64,000 bases of DNA from a virus: the IMG/VR virus record IMGVR_UViG_3300025872_000050, positions 1 through 64,000 of that record; one strand, 5' to 3'. The notes beneath the pieces are model-generated. The model worked only from the letters and a program-made list of their open reading frames with translations, had not been told where the DNA came from and made no database searches. Below, piece by piece: positions 18,568-27,700 of the stretch. The translations under genes were made by a program, and so were the position numbers. The number at the start of each line of letters is the position of its first letter. The stretch's first letter is position 1.

Positions 18568-18735
18568 GTGGAACTTCGTTTGCCTCCAGAGTCTTCGGTC
18601 GAAGACGTGATCGACGAACAGGGGAACCCGATGCCGGTGCCGCAGGACGACTGGCCGCTGCCGACGGGCCCCTACAAGCCTTCGCCCAAGACGGGCGAGG
18701 ATCCCGACCCGACGAACCCACGGAAGGAGGTGTAA
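18568..18735 (+). CDS. 55-residue proline-rich hypothetical protein
   Basis: It starts at GTG one base after the upstream TGA, with AGGAGG 11 bases upstream, and ends just before the next gene. The product starts VELRLPPESSVEDVIDEQG and continues with Pro/Asp-rich sequence (PVPQDDWPLPTGPYKP). Composition and spacing look coding. No family is recognised; it may be a small head-assembly protein. Confidence 0.55.
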   Translation: MELRLPPESSVEDVIDEQGNPMPVPQDDWPLPTGPYKPSPKTGEDPDPTNPRKEV

Positions 18736-18737
18736 CC

Positions 18738-19220
18738 ATGCCGGAGGACATCATGGAGCTGTCGCAGGAGGACCTCGAGCGGATCATCGACGAGCGGGCC
18801 GACGCCCGCCTCGCCGAGCTCGAGGCGTCCCGCCGCGACGAGCTCGAGGAGGCGCAGATGGAGCTCGCGCGCACGCGGAACGAGGTGCGTGAGATGCGGG
18901 TCCAGGCTCGCCGGACCGAGCTCGAGCTGTCGGGCTATCCGCCCGCAGTCGTCGCGACCGCGTGCGAGCTGCTGCTCGCATCGGACGACGAGGCGGTCCT
19001 CTCGCTCTCGATCGAGGGCGAGCAGCGCTACCTCACGGTGCAGGACGTGGTCGAGCGCATGCTCGCCGCGATCCCCGCCGACTCGCTCCTGCTCTCCCAG
19101 CCCCGCGTCAAGCAGGGCGACGAGAAGCCGGAGGAGGAGAACGAGGTCGATCCCGCCGCGGCAGCCGAGAAGCTGCTGTCGGATCTCGGACGCGGTTCCG
19201 AGACCACCCCACTCATCTAG
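18738..19220 (+). CDS. Putative capsid scaffold protein
   Basis: 160 residues from ATG with AAGGAGGTG upstream. The first half is a charged coiled coil (ERIIDERADARLAELEASRR, then EEAQMELARTRNEVREMRVQ), the second half is short helices, and the tail is acidic and disordered (EKPEEENEVD). Size, coiled coil and position immediately before decoration and capsid genes fit a scaffold. Scaffolds diverge rapidly, so this rests on architecture and context. Confidence 0.6.
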   Translation: MPEDIMELSQEDLERIIDERADARLAELEASRRDELEEAQMELARTRNEVREMRVQARRTELELSGYPPAVVATACELLLASDDEAVLSLSIEGEQRYLTVQDVVERMLAAIPADSLLLSQPRVKQGDEKPEEENEVDPAAAAEKLLSDLGRGSETTPLI

Positions 19221-19238
19221 GAAGGGAGGTGACATAAC

Positions 19239-19742
19239 ATGGCAGGAGTTGTGAAGAAGACCGAGTTCATCTACGCCGACGAGATCCTCAAGGGTCCCAG
19301 CGGCCTCGATGACGTCCGCTCGTACGTGCTCGACGCGAGCCTCTGCAACACGTCGATCTCCGGCGTGGCGGGCCGGTACTTCATCCCCGCCGGCAGCGTG
19401 CTCGTGAAGAGCGACTCGTGGACGGCGGACAAGAAGGTGGCTCCGCTGTACATGAACGACGGCACGGCCGGCATGGGCGCCCTTCTGGGGTCCGGCGGCG
19501 GTGGCGCGTACGTGGCCGGCGACATCATCGGCATCCTGGGTCGCGACGTCGAGCTCATCGTCGACGACAGCGGTACGACCCCGGGCGCCGTGTCCGATCA
19601 GGACGTCCCCGTGATCTGGTTCAACGCGCACTTCGACATCTCGGCCCTCTGGGGCTACAACGATGCCGTCGACGCGGGGACCCACGGCGACGACAACTCG
19701 ACCATCGTCAAGGCGGCTCTGCCGCACTGCGTCTTCAGCTAG
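19239..19742 (+). CDS. Head decoration/stabilisation-like protein
   Basis: 167 residues, preceded by GGAAGGGAGGTGA. It is a glycine-rich beta protein with GRYFIPAGSVLVKS, GDIIGILGRDVELIVDD and a buried aromatic C-terminal segment. The 'aGtvL ... GIL ... v' pattern resembles lambda gpD-like decoration proteins, which trimerise on the expanded capsid, and those are normally encoded immediately before the capsid protein as here. Sequence identity to gpD is not claimed. Confidence 0.6.
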   Translation: MAGVVKKTEFIYADEILKGPSGLDDVRSYVLDASLCNTSISGVAGRYFIPAGSVLVKSDSWTADKKVAPLYMNDGTAGMGALLGSGGGGAYVAGDIIGILGRDVELIVDDSGTTPGAVSDQDVPVIWFNAHFDISALWGYNDAVDAGTHGDDNSTIVKAALPHCVFS

Positions 19743-19759
19743 AAAGGAGGTGACATCAC

Positions 19760-20848
19760 ATGGCACTGGGTGACTTCTGGGACCAGCAGGTCCTGACGTT
19801 CACGGTCCGCCGCAACATCGAGATGGAGGCCAACTCCTCCCCTGGCGCGGCGGCACCGGCGTATGTCGGCCAGGGCGCGGAGAACCGGGCGTACTACGGA
19901 GCGAACATCGCTCCGCTCGTCACGGTCCAGTCGCGTTCCTCCCGCATCCGCATCACCGACGTCCTCCCGCATGGCATGGGCCAGTTCAAGGCACGGAGCG
20001 CGACTCCGCCGCTGATGAAGACCAAGCCCAAGTCGCGCGAGGAGGCCATCGAGCTCGTCCTGCTCGAGGAGATGGAGCGCTTCGACTCCGAGGAGTGGCT
20101 CTCCCTCAACTCGGGTGACGAGCGGATCGCCCGCGGCGCGATGCTCTCGCTCGTGGACCGCCTGACCATCATGGCCAAGCGGAACGCCACGCTGACGGAG
20201 TGGATGCGCTGGGAGGCGTTCAAGGGCGGGTTCACCGTCACGTTCCCCGACGGGTCCGAGGAGACGTTCGACTACGACTTCGACGTCTCGCACACCCCGA
20301 CGGCGGGCACGGCGTGGACCGACCACGTCAACTCCGACCCGGTCGAGGACCTCTTCACGTGGTCCATCGTCGGCGCGGACGACGCGGGCGAGTACCTCAA
20401 GAACGTCCACCTCAACAGCAACACGTTCCGGCACGTCCAGCTGAACGAGAAGATCGCCGGCTACCTGAGCTCGTACGGGCGCAGCATCATGCGTCCGACG
20501 GTCGCCGACATCAACTCGCTCATGCGGGCGGGCTCGAACTGGGAGGTCCTCGACGCAGGCTACCTGCCCGAGGGCGCGACCAACCGCCAGCTCACGAAGT
20601 GGCTGCCGGACAACCGCGTGCTCTTCACGACGGGCTACACGCTCTTCGGCCAGAGGATCGCGGACGTCGCGGACGGTCAGGTCCTCGTGGGCGGCGACTC
20701 CACGTCGCCTCCGTCGATCCAGCAGGGTGCGCAGTCGGAGATCATCACGAACCCGTTCACGAAGAACGTGTTCCGGCGCTACGCCACGGCTCGCGTCCCC
20801 CGGCTGTACTTCCCGGAGGCCTTCCTCTACGCCACAGTCGGCGCCTAG
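19760..20848 (+). CDS. Major capsid protein (lambda gpE-type)
   Basis: 362 residues preceded by AAAGGAGGTGA, the strongest Shine-Dalgarno class in the window. The sequence follows the Phage_cap_E pattern: an N-terminal segment with ITDVLPHGMGQFKARS, a long helix (EEAIELVLLEEMERFDSEEW), WMRWEAFKGGFTVTFPDGSE followed by YDFDVSHTP, and a C-terminal ITNPFTKNVFRRYATARVPR close to the end. It should form the HK97-fold icosahedral shell. Scaffold and decoration genes precede it and connector genes follow. Confidence 0.85.
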   Translation: MALGDFWDQQVLTFTVRRNIEMEANSSPGAAAPAYVGQGAENRAYYGANIAPLVTVQSRSSRIRITDVLPHGMGQFKARSATPPLMKTKPKSREEAIELVLLEEMERFDSEEWLSLNSGDERIARGAMLSLVDRLTIMAKRNATLTEWMRWEAFKGGFTVTFPDGSEETFDYDFDVSHTPTAGTAWTDHVNSDPVEDLFTWSIVGADDAGEYLKNVHLNSNTFRHVQLNEKIAGYLSSYGRSIMRPTVADINSLMRAGSNWEVLDAGYLPEGATNRQLTKWLPDNRVLFTTGYTLFGQRIADVADGQVLVGGDSTSPPSIQQGAQSEIITNPFTKNVFRRYATARVPRLYFPEAFLYATVGA

Positions 20849-20861
20849 GAGGTGATCTAGC

Positions 20862-21320
20862 TTGGCCGAAGAGAAGTTCGTCAAGCCGATCAGAGCGACG
20901 GCTGTGCATCTGGCAAGCGGCGGAAGCGTCGCCCTCATGCCAGGTCAGCCGATCGCCCTGTCGGAGCTCGCTCCACACGTCGTGGAGGCTCTGGAGAGCG
21001 GCGACCCGTTCACCAGCGCGATCTTCGAGGACTCCAGCGAGGACGAGTTCAAGGCGTACGAGGCCGGTCTTCCGGTCCCGCCGCCGAAGGACTTCGTCCG
21101 CAATCTCGGTTCGATGACCCTGCCGCAGGCCAACGAGGCCGGCGAGCAGGTCGGATCGCCCGAGACGCAGGAGGGTTCCGAGGAGCTCCCGGCTCCGGCG
21201 CCCCGAGGCCGCGGGCGCAAGAAGCCACAGCAGGAGGAAGAGCAGCAGCCCGACGCACAGCCCGAGCCCGAAGCCGGTCAGGCCGAGGAGCCCGAGGCTG
21301 CACCTGAGGGAGAGGGCTGA
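20862..21320 (+). CDS. Head-associated protein with disordered acidic tail
   Basis: 152 residues from TTG 20862, preceded by TAGGAGGTGAT. The first ~90 residues contain ATAVHLASGGSVALMPGQPI and read as a small beta-rich domain; the rest is a Glu/Pro/Gln-rich tail (QQEEEQQPDAQPEPEAGQ). The location just after the capsid gene suits a head-tail connector or accessory head protein. No enzymatic motif is seen. Confidence 0.55.
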   Translation: MAEEKFVKPIRATAVHLASGGSVALMPGQPIALSELAPHVVEALESGDPFTSAIFEDSSEDEFKAYEAGLPVPPPKDFVRNLGSMTLPQANEAGEQVGSPETQEGSEELPAPAPRGRGRKKPQQEEEQQPDAQPEPEAGQAEEPEAAPEGEG

Positions 21321-21325
21321 TCTAG

Positions 21326-21865
21326 ATGTCCTCCACGATCCGCGAACACGTGCGCGTCAACATGCCGGAGACGTACAACGTCTTGACGGCCGAGGCCAGC
21401 GCGACCATGGACGGTCAGGAGCGTCCCGACGTTGTCGGGATCGCGATCAGCTCCGCCATGTCGTACTTCTTCCCCTCCGGGGACAAGAAGGAGACGGACC
21501 TCACGCCGTTCCAGGCTCAGTACGTCGGGGCATACGCGACGCGCTTGGTCATCCCAGCAGGCATCGACTACTACATGGTGAGGACGGGCACCTCTGACGC
21601 CTTCAACCGCGGAGCTGGGGTCACACCCCTCGGCGGTGAACAGCGCCAGAACTACAACCGCGTCCAAGCTCTGAAGGACCTCGACGCCATGCTCGAGAAG
21701 CGGCTCGCCACGATGGAGGCCGCGTTCAACGAGACGCTGGCGACGAGCGGATCGACCACGGCAGGCATGATGATCGATTCGACTCCGGACAAGCTGCTGA
21801 CGCTCGATCCGTACAAGGCGATGCCGAGGCCGGACAACGCGCCTCCGGCGGAGCATTGGACATGA
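21326..21865 (+). CDS. Putative head-tail connector protein
   Basis: 179 residues. Mixed alpha/beta with a mid-region VIPAGIDYYMVRTGTS and a long helix (ALKDLDAMLEKRLATMEAAF). It sits in the interval between capsid and tail-tube genes where adaptor, stopper and tail-completion proteins are encoded. It overlaps the next gene by ATGA. No specific family is recognised. Confidence 0.5.
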   Translation: MSSTIREHVRVNMPETYNVLTAEASATMDGQERPDVVGIAISSAMSYFFPSGDKKETDLTPFQAQYVGAYATRLVIPAGIDYYMVRTGTSDAFNRGAGVTPLGGEQRQNYNRVQALKDLDAMLEKRLATMEAAFNETLATSGSTTAGMMIDSTPDKLLTLDPYKAMPRPDNAPPAEHWT

Positions 21866-22431
21866 TCGACGTCCAGCTCGAGGAGATCGAACGCGCCCTT
21901 CTGCTGCAGGTCAAGAACGGCCTGCCGCAGGCGTTGCTCGACATCGAGTCAGAGTACACCTCTCTCGATGCGGCGTTCTTTGCGGAGCTAGGGGTCTCGC
22001 CCGTCCCGCTCACGCCGCTCCCACCGCCCGCGCTGTACCTCAACGGGCACCATCCGTACATCCTGGAGAGGCCGTTGACCGACTTCCCCAACGTCGTGGT
22101 CAACTGCACCTCGCATCCCTCCGGCGACGCCGGCGGGTTTGACCAGACGGAGGAGATCGGTTCGTCCGCATACGTGGAAGTGTTCTGCGTGCACGAGGAC
22201 CCTTCCACCGTCAACAGGATGATCAAGCGGTACGCCAAGGCGCTTCATCGCGTCGTGTCGGCCGACTTGACTCTGGGAGGAGCGGCGACGCTCACCCCGG
22301 AGCTATCGCCGGAGGTGCTCTTGTCCAACCAACAGGCTGGACGAGTCGACAACCTGCACGACGAAGTCGTGTACTTCCAGGGCACCAAGCTGGAGTACAC
22401 CTTCGTCTCAACGACAGGGACATGGTGGTAG
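21862..22431 (+). CDS. Tail-terminator/neck-like protein
   Basis: 189 residues. I chose ATG 21862 (overlapping the upstream stop as ATGA, with GGCGGAG upstream) over TTG 21856. An N-terminal helix, PNVVVNCTSHPS, SAYVEVFCVHEDPS and the helix TVNRMIKRYAKALHRVV, then beta strands ending EYTFVSTTG, match the layout of tail-terminator or minor-capsid connector proteins. The role is inferred from layout and order. Confidence 0.5.
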   Translation: MIDVQLEEIERALLLQVKNGLPQALLDIESEYTSLDAAFFAELGVSPVPLTPLPPPALYLNGHHPYILERPLTDFPNVVVNCTSHPSGDAGGFDQTEEIGSSAYVEVFCVHEDPSTVNRMIKRYAKALHRVVSADLTLGGAATLTPELSPEVLLSNQQAGRVDNLHDEVVYFQGTKLEYTFVSTTGTWW

Positions 22432-22439
22432 GAGGAAAC

Positions 22440-22685
22440 GTGGCAAAGAAGAAGTCGTACGTGTTCGTCGGTTGCGCCGACCCGCGCAACAAGACGGCAC
22501 GCATCAAGGGCAGCTTCGGAGAAGTCGCCCTAGGCGAGACGATCGAGCTCGAGGACGCAGACATCGAGATGCTGCGCACCAAGGGCTTCGTCTTCAACGA
22601 AGACGGTCTGGAGGAGCCGGCCCCGGCCGACGATCCCGAGCCCGTCGTCGACAACGACGACCCCTCTGGAGAGGAGGTGAACTAG
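22440..22685 (+). CDS. Small acidic-tailed protein
   Basis: 81 residues from GTG 22440, chosen because TAGGAGGAAAC precedes it; an upstream start would overlap the previous gene. It begins VAKKKSYVFVGCADPRN, has a compact beta pattern (GEVALGETIELEDADIEML), and ends in an acidic tail. Similar small proteins often sit next to the tail-tube gene. Function unknown. Confidence 0.55.
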   Translation: MAKKKSYVFVGCADPRNKTARIKGSFGEVALGETIELEDADIEMLRTKGFVFNEDGLEEPAPADDPEPVVDNDDPSGEEVN

Positions 22686-22689
22686 CAGC

Positions 22690-23298
22690 ATGGGATTCCA
22701 CAGAGTCGACACGAGCAACGTCAGGCGCGGCGCAGGCCGCATCATGTACGCGGCCATCGGCACGACCAAGCCGGCCGACATCGCCGACGTCATCAACGTG
22801 ACGTCGTACGACGCGGTGTCTCCGTGGGAGGATCTCGGGGCGACCCGCGAGGGCATCCAGATCACCATCAACAACACGGAGTCCGGGTTCGACGTGGACC
22901 AGGTCGCAGGCCTGATCGACGTGGCTCCGGAGGAGTGGGAGGTCTTCGTGACCACCCGCCTCGCGGAGATCACGCTCGAGAACATGGTCCTCGCATGGGA
23001 AGGCGCGGCGATCACGACCGACACCGCGCCGACACCCGACGAGCGCGAGACCGGCTTCGTCGGAGCGACGACGTACACCGAGCGCCGCATGGCGGTGCTC
23101 TTCAGGGAGCCGAAGGCGGGCGGGATCACCGCTCACTTCTTCCACCGCGCAGTCCGAGCCCCACAGGAGTCGGGACTCGACTACCGGCGGGGAGGCGACC
23201 CGATGACGATCCAGGTGCGGTTCCGCATCCTGGCGGACGACACGGAGACCGATCCCGCGTTCGCGTTCTTCCGCGTCCGCGAGCAGATCATCCCGTAA
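22690..23298 (+). CDS. Major tail (tube) protein
   Basis: 202 residues. It has the tube-protein plan: an N-terminal arm (RGAGRIMYAAIGTTKPADIA), WEDLGATREGIQITINNTES, paired strands in VFVTTRLAEITLENMVLAW, and a C-terminal barrel ending RVREQIIP. It lies immediately upstream of the tail-chaperone pair and tape measure, as is nearly invariable in siphoviruses. It would polymerise as stacked hexamers forming the tail tube. Confidence 0.7.
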   Translation: MGFHRVDTSNVRRGAGRIMYAAIGTTKPADIADVINVTSYDAVSPWEDLGATREGIQITINNTESGFDVDQVAGLIDVAPEEWEVFVTTRLAEITLENMVLAWEGAAITTDTAPTPDERETGFVGATTYTERRMAVLFREPKAGGITAHFFHRAVRAPQESGLDYRRGGDPMTIQVRFRILADDTETDPAFAFFRVREQIIP

Positions 23299-23320
23299 CC
23301 CCAGAACAAGGAGCAGAACA

Positions 23321-23851
23321 GTGGCTAACCGAAGGGCAGCCGCTCGCCAATCAGCGGCGAGGACGTGGAACATCGGCGGCGTCGACTTCATCCAGGACGA
23401 GCTCACGTTCTTCGAGAAGAACGACGTCTTCGCGCTCATCCTGGACGCGCTTCAGGAGTCGATCTCCTCCGGCAAGACGGATCTCAGCAAGGTCGCCGAG
23501 GCGTTCGAGTTCATCGAGTCTCAGGACGGCCGCAACGCGCTCATGAGCCTCAGGCAGGGCGAGCGCGATCCCAAGGCGGTCGAGGCCGCCATGGGCATGG
23601 GGCAGTTCCTGCTGCAGCTCGTCAGCACCGCCCCCGGCATCCTCAAGGAGCTGTACCTCATCGTGCTGAGCGTCCCCGAGCACGATCGGGCGCAGGTCTC
23701 GCGCATGCTCGACACGATCGACGACGACACCGGGTTCGGCATCATGGAGCTCTTCGTCGAGCAGAACGCGGAGACGCTGCGGGATTTCGGGAAGCGCTGG
23801 TGGGAGACCGCCAAGTCGATGGTGACAACGAGCCAGGCGCCCGTGTCCTGA
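23321..23851 (+). CDS. Tail assembly chaperone (G-like)
   Basis: 176 residues from GTG, with AAGGAG seven bases upstream. It is mostly helical (FFEKNDVFALILDALQES, EAAMGMGQFLLQLVSTAPGI). It sits between the tail-tube and tape-measure genes, where gpG/gpGT-type chaperones bind the tape measure before tube assembly. The following frame (-1 relative) is open from 23365 to 24165 and encodes a matching C-terminal extension, so a programmed -1 frameshift near the 3' end is likely. I found no canonical slippery heptamer. Confidence 0.7.
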   Translation: MANRRAAARQSAARTWNIGGVDFIQDELTFFEKNDVFALILDALQESISSGKTDLSKVAEAFEFIESQDGRNALMSLRQGERDPKAVEAAMGMGQFLLQLVSTAPGILKELYLIVLSVPEHDRAQVSRMLDTIDDDTGFGIMELFVEQNAETLRDFGKRWWETAKSMVTTSQAPVS

Positions 23852-23874
23852 CGCCGCTGGAGCGCGTAGAGGAG

Positions 23875-24165
23875 ATGATGGCCGCCTACGGCATGACGTA
23901 CAACGAGGTAGGCGGTCTGCCGGCTTCGCGCTTCGAACAGCTTTGGAAGGCCTACGCCATCCGTACGTCTCTCGACAAGCTCGATCGAGAGTACGACCGC
24001 CAGCGCACGACTGTCCAGAGCAGCATGGGTGAGCCCGAGAAGATCAAGGAAGCGCTCGAAGATCTTCATCACGCGTACCTCGCGCAGCGAGACGAGATCG
24101 CGTCCGGGAGGGCCTTCGAGGCCCAAGAGGAGCGCTTGGAAGACGAGATCTGGTGGCCGAGATAA
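23875..24165 (+). CDS. Tail assembly chaperone, T-like extension (-1 frame)
   Basis: The product encoded downstream in the -1 frame includes LTPLERVEEMMAAYGMTYNEV, helical ASRFEQLWKAYAIRTSLDKL and ends EDEIWWPR. It is probably made mainly as a fusion to the preceding chaperone by -1 frameshifting. Coordinates start at the first in-frame ATG (23875), which has AGAGGAG abutting it, so independent initiation cannot be excluded. The stop TAA lies inside dyad element B. Confidence 0.6.
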   Translation: MMAAYGMTYNEVGGLPASRFEQLWKAYAIRTSLDKLDREYDRQRTTVQSSMGEPEKIKEALEDLHHAYLAQRDEIASGRAFEAQEERLEDEIWWPR

Positions 24166-24196
24166 CTCGGACGAGTATATTACCGTACTCGTTACG
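24161..24196 (+). promoter_or_regulatory. Dyad element, copy B of 4
   Basis: GATAACTCGG overlaps the chaperone stop codon; then CGAGTA-TATTACCG-TACTCG, with arms at about 24172-24177 and 24186-24191. The core TATATTACCG matches copies C and D. The remaining gap to 24286 contains no gene; it holds AT-poor leader sequence ending in AGAGGAGG. Confidence 0.6.
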
Positions 24197-24286
24197 CCTG
24201 GTCCGCTCCGTTCGAGCTGATTCGGTCTAGGGGTACCGTAGACTGGTGCCCGATACGCGAAAACCGGCTTAGAGGAGGTGGTGCGC

Positions 24287-24733
24287 GTGCTTGTGACGGT
24301 CCAAGTGGTCGGTGACGAGCTCGTCGTCGCGAAGCTGCGCACGAGCGAAGCGGTGATCCGTGAGGAGTCGCGCTTCGCGATGGAGAAGACGCGCGACGTG
24401 CTCCAGGCGGCTCGCTTCGCCAACGTGCCGAAGGACACGGGCCTGCTCTCGAGCAGGCTCTCCGCGGACATCAAGGTCGATCGCTCGGTCAAGCGGGTCA
24501 CGAGCGAGTACGGCTACGCGCCGCCGGCCGAGTACGGTCGGTTCGTCGACAAGGGCACCGGGGTCTACGGCCCGCTCAAGCGGCCGTTCATGGTGCGGCA
24601 GGGCACTAACGTTTACCTCCATCCGGGCATGGCCGGCCGCTACTTCGAGTCGCGGTCGCTGTACGAGACCCGAGGGCCGATGAAGGCCTTCTGGGGAGAC
24701 GCCGGACGCCGGATCGCTGAGAGGCTCAACTGA
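24287..24733 (+). CDS. HK97 gp10-like minor tail/neck protein
   Basis: About 148 residues. Several in-frame GTGs lie close together (24278, 24281, 24287); 24287 is best spaced from AGAGGAGG. VPKDTGLLSSRLSADIKV, EYGYAPPAEYGRFVDKGTG and KRPFMV follow the gp10-like pattern (tail completion, 'DTG-L' and 'YA-yvEfGT' motifs). Its location after the chaperones rather than before the tube is atypical for a neck protein, so a tail role is possible. Confidence 0.6.
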   Translation: MLVTVQVVGDELVVAKLRTSEAVIREESRFAMEKTRDVLQAARFANVPKDTGLLSSRLSADIKVDRSVKRVTSEYGYAPPAEYGRFVDKGTGVYGPLKRPFMVRQGTNVYLHPGMAGRYFESRSLYETRGPMKAFWGDAGRRIAERLN

Positions 24734-27700
24734 TGGCCGACGTCATCGAGATCATCATCCGCGCGACGGACCTCGCGTCGGCCCAGATCGATCGCGTCGC
24801 CGACAAGATCGAGCAGCGCTTCGGTCGGCTCGAGCGCTCCTACGCGAGCCTCGGCAGCAAGACCAAGGACCTCGAAGACGACCACTTCCACCTCTCGCGC
24901 TCGCTCGACAAGACCGCCGACTCGATCGGCGACCTCGACAACGCGGTCAAGAAGTACACCGCCTCGGTCGACATCGCTGGCGATCGCACGGCCGCTTGGA
25001 CGCGCCACATGGAGGGCATCAACTCCCCGATCAAGCGCGCGTCGTCCGAGCTCGGAGACTTCGACTCGATCCTGCGCCGCCACGGCGTCACGCTCGGCAA
25101 CACCGACGTCGACCGCAACCGCTTCCAGCGCGCATGGCTCGCGATCGCCGACGGGATCATGAAGGCCGTGTCAGCGGCCACCGACTGGCTCAGCCTCAAC
25201 ATGGGGCCGAACCTAGCGGGGCTCGCGACGCACGCGAAGGGGCTGTCAGTCGCCTTCTCCGCGATCTCGACGGTGTTCCTCATCATCCTGGGTCTGGCGC
25301 CGCTCATCGTGGCCGCCATCGCGGCGATCACCATCGCGGTCGAAGGGCTCGCCGGCGTGATCGTAGCGCTCGGCGCAGCCATCGGCGTGCTCGTAGCCGC
25401 TCTGTCGACGCTGGTCTCGATCGCGGGCGTGCTGCCTCTGGCCATGCTCGGCATGCTGGGGATCTTCGCCGCCATCGCGACCGTGATCGGGCCGGCGGTG
25501 ACGCAGATCTTCGGTGGCGTCAAGGCTCTGGAGGAGGCTGAGGCCAAGGCCAAGGAGTCCGCGGCCGCCACGACCAAGGCCCAGCAGGAGGCGCAGGAGA
25601 ACCTCGCTCGGATCAGGCGCAACGCCTCCGAGCGCGAGAAGGACGCGGAGACGTCCCTGGCTCGGCTCAAGCGCGACAACCGCGAAGAGGAGCTCAACGC
25701 GGAGCGGCGTATCGGGGACATCCGCGAGCGCGTCGCCAACGCAGTCGCAGCGGCCGAAGCGCGGCTCGCTCAGCTTCGACGGCAGAACGCGCTGCTCCAG
25801 ACGGAGCTCGAGCAGGACCTCAACAACGCTCGGGCTGAGCTCGCCGGCCTCGAGACTCGAGGCGCCAGCCCAGCAGAGATCGCAGCCGCAAGAGCTCGCG
25901 TCGACGAGCGCGAGCTCGCGCTGAAGCTCTTCAACACCGGCAAGGAGAAGCAGGCCGAGGTCGAGGCGGCCAACGCCGTCAAGAAGGCCAAGAAGGACGG
26001 CCAGCGCGAACTCGCAGACGCGATCAAGCAGCTCGCGGTCACGATCCGCAACAACAACGAGCAGGAGCTCGACGCCGAGGTCCGGCTCACGCGCCTCAAG
26101 CGCAACAACCGCGAGGAGATCGCGGCGGCTGAGAAGCGCGTCCAGGAGGCGGCGGTCACGTCGGCTCTGGCGGCCAACACCGCGTGGACGCAGCTCGACG
26201 AGACGCAGCAGAGGATCGCGCGCCGCATCAAGGACATCAAGGACCGCTTCGACGAGCTCTCCGAGCCGACGCGCAACAAGTTCCTCGCGTTCATGGAGCG
26301 GTTCCTGGACGTGGTCGACAAGCGGCTGCCGGGCGCGGTCTCGGTCATCGACAAGTTCACCACGTCGCTGATCTCCATGGGCGACGCGTGGCTCAAGCTG
26401 AGCGAAGACGAGATCTTCAGCGACAACTTCAACACGAACGTCGACACGGCGAACGAGGGCCTGCTCGACGTCAACCACGCGTTCATGGGGATCGCGGACG
26501 GGATCAACGCCGTGCTGGCGGCCGGTCAGCCGTTCTACGAGTGGCTCGGGAACCAGATCGCGGCGTTCGGCGACTACGTCTCCGAGAGCGCTCGCGTCAA
26601 CCAGGCCAACGGCGAGATCGCCAACTTCTTCGACGCGTCCAAGAAGGTGCTGGAGGTCTTCGGCCGCACCCTCCGCGACGTCTTCTTCGCGCTCAAGAAC
26701 ATCCTGGAGATCGGCTTCAACGTCGGCTTCGACGCCCTCTTCGGTGAGAAGGGCTTCGGCGGCATGACCAAGAAGTTCCGCGAGTTCACCGAGTCGACCA
26801 AGGGCCGCAACGCGATCCGGGAGTTCTTCAAGGACGCGATCCCCGTCGCGAAGGAGACGTTCGGGCTGATCGGCGACATCCTCGGAGCGATCGCGAAGCT
26901 CGGGCGTGAGGCCATCCGTGGCGGCGAGGAGAGCCCGCTCTTCAAGGCGTTGAGCTTCCTGCGCGAGTTCTTCCAGAGCCTGCCCGATCGCATCCGCCGC
27001 TTCAATCAGCAGTGGGGTCCGACGGTCAAGAACGTCATCGCCGCGGTCATCGAGCTCGGCAAGGCATTCAACAAGCTCGCTGAGTTCATGAAGCCGGTGC
27101 TGAACGTCTTCGCGTTCATCTTCTACTGGATCGGGAAGATCCTGCAGTCCAAGTTCGTGCAGTGGGTGCTCCTCATCGTCGGCGCGATCGCAGCCGCGCT
27201 CGTGGTGGCTCTCGCGTTCGCAACCGGAGTCGGTGAAATCGGGGTCGGGATCTACGCGCTCATCACGGCCATCGCGGTCTTGGGCGTCTACTGGATCAAG
27301 GTCTGGGACCAGATCATCAGCTGGATCAAGCACTTCTTCAAGTGGATGGGCGCGCTGTTCGACAAGTTCGACGAGTGGCTCACACGCTTCACCGAGTGGT
27401 GGGCCGACATGTACTTGGCGGTCCGGCAGTTCACCATCGACGCGTTCAAGGCGCTAGTCGGCTGGCTCGCCGACATCAGGAACTTCTTCACGAGCACGAT
27501 CCCCAGCTTCGCCAGCACCGCAGCCAACGCTGTGGCCAACTTCTTCAAGGCCGTGTTCGACAAGATCGGCGAGCAGCTCGACGGCGTCTGGAAGCGGATC
27601 ACCGGCTGGTGGGACGACATCAAGAACTTCTTCACGAACACGATCCCAGGCTTTGCGGGACGCGCCGCCGAAGCCTTCGGCGGGCTGTTCAAGACGATCG

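Noticed and set aside
25246-27333. Minus-strand frame of 695 codons across the tape measure
   Set aside because: Shadow of a repetitive coiled-coil coding region.
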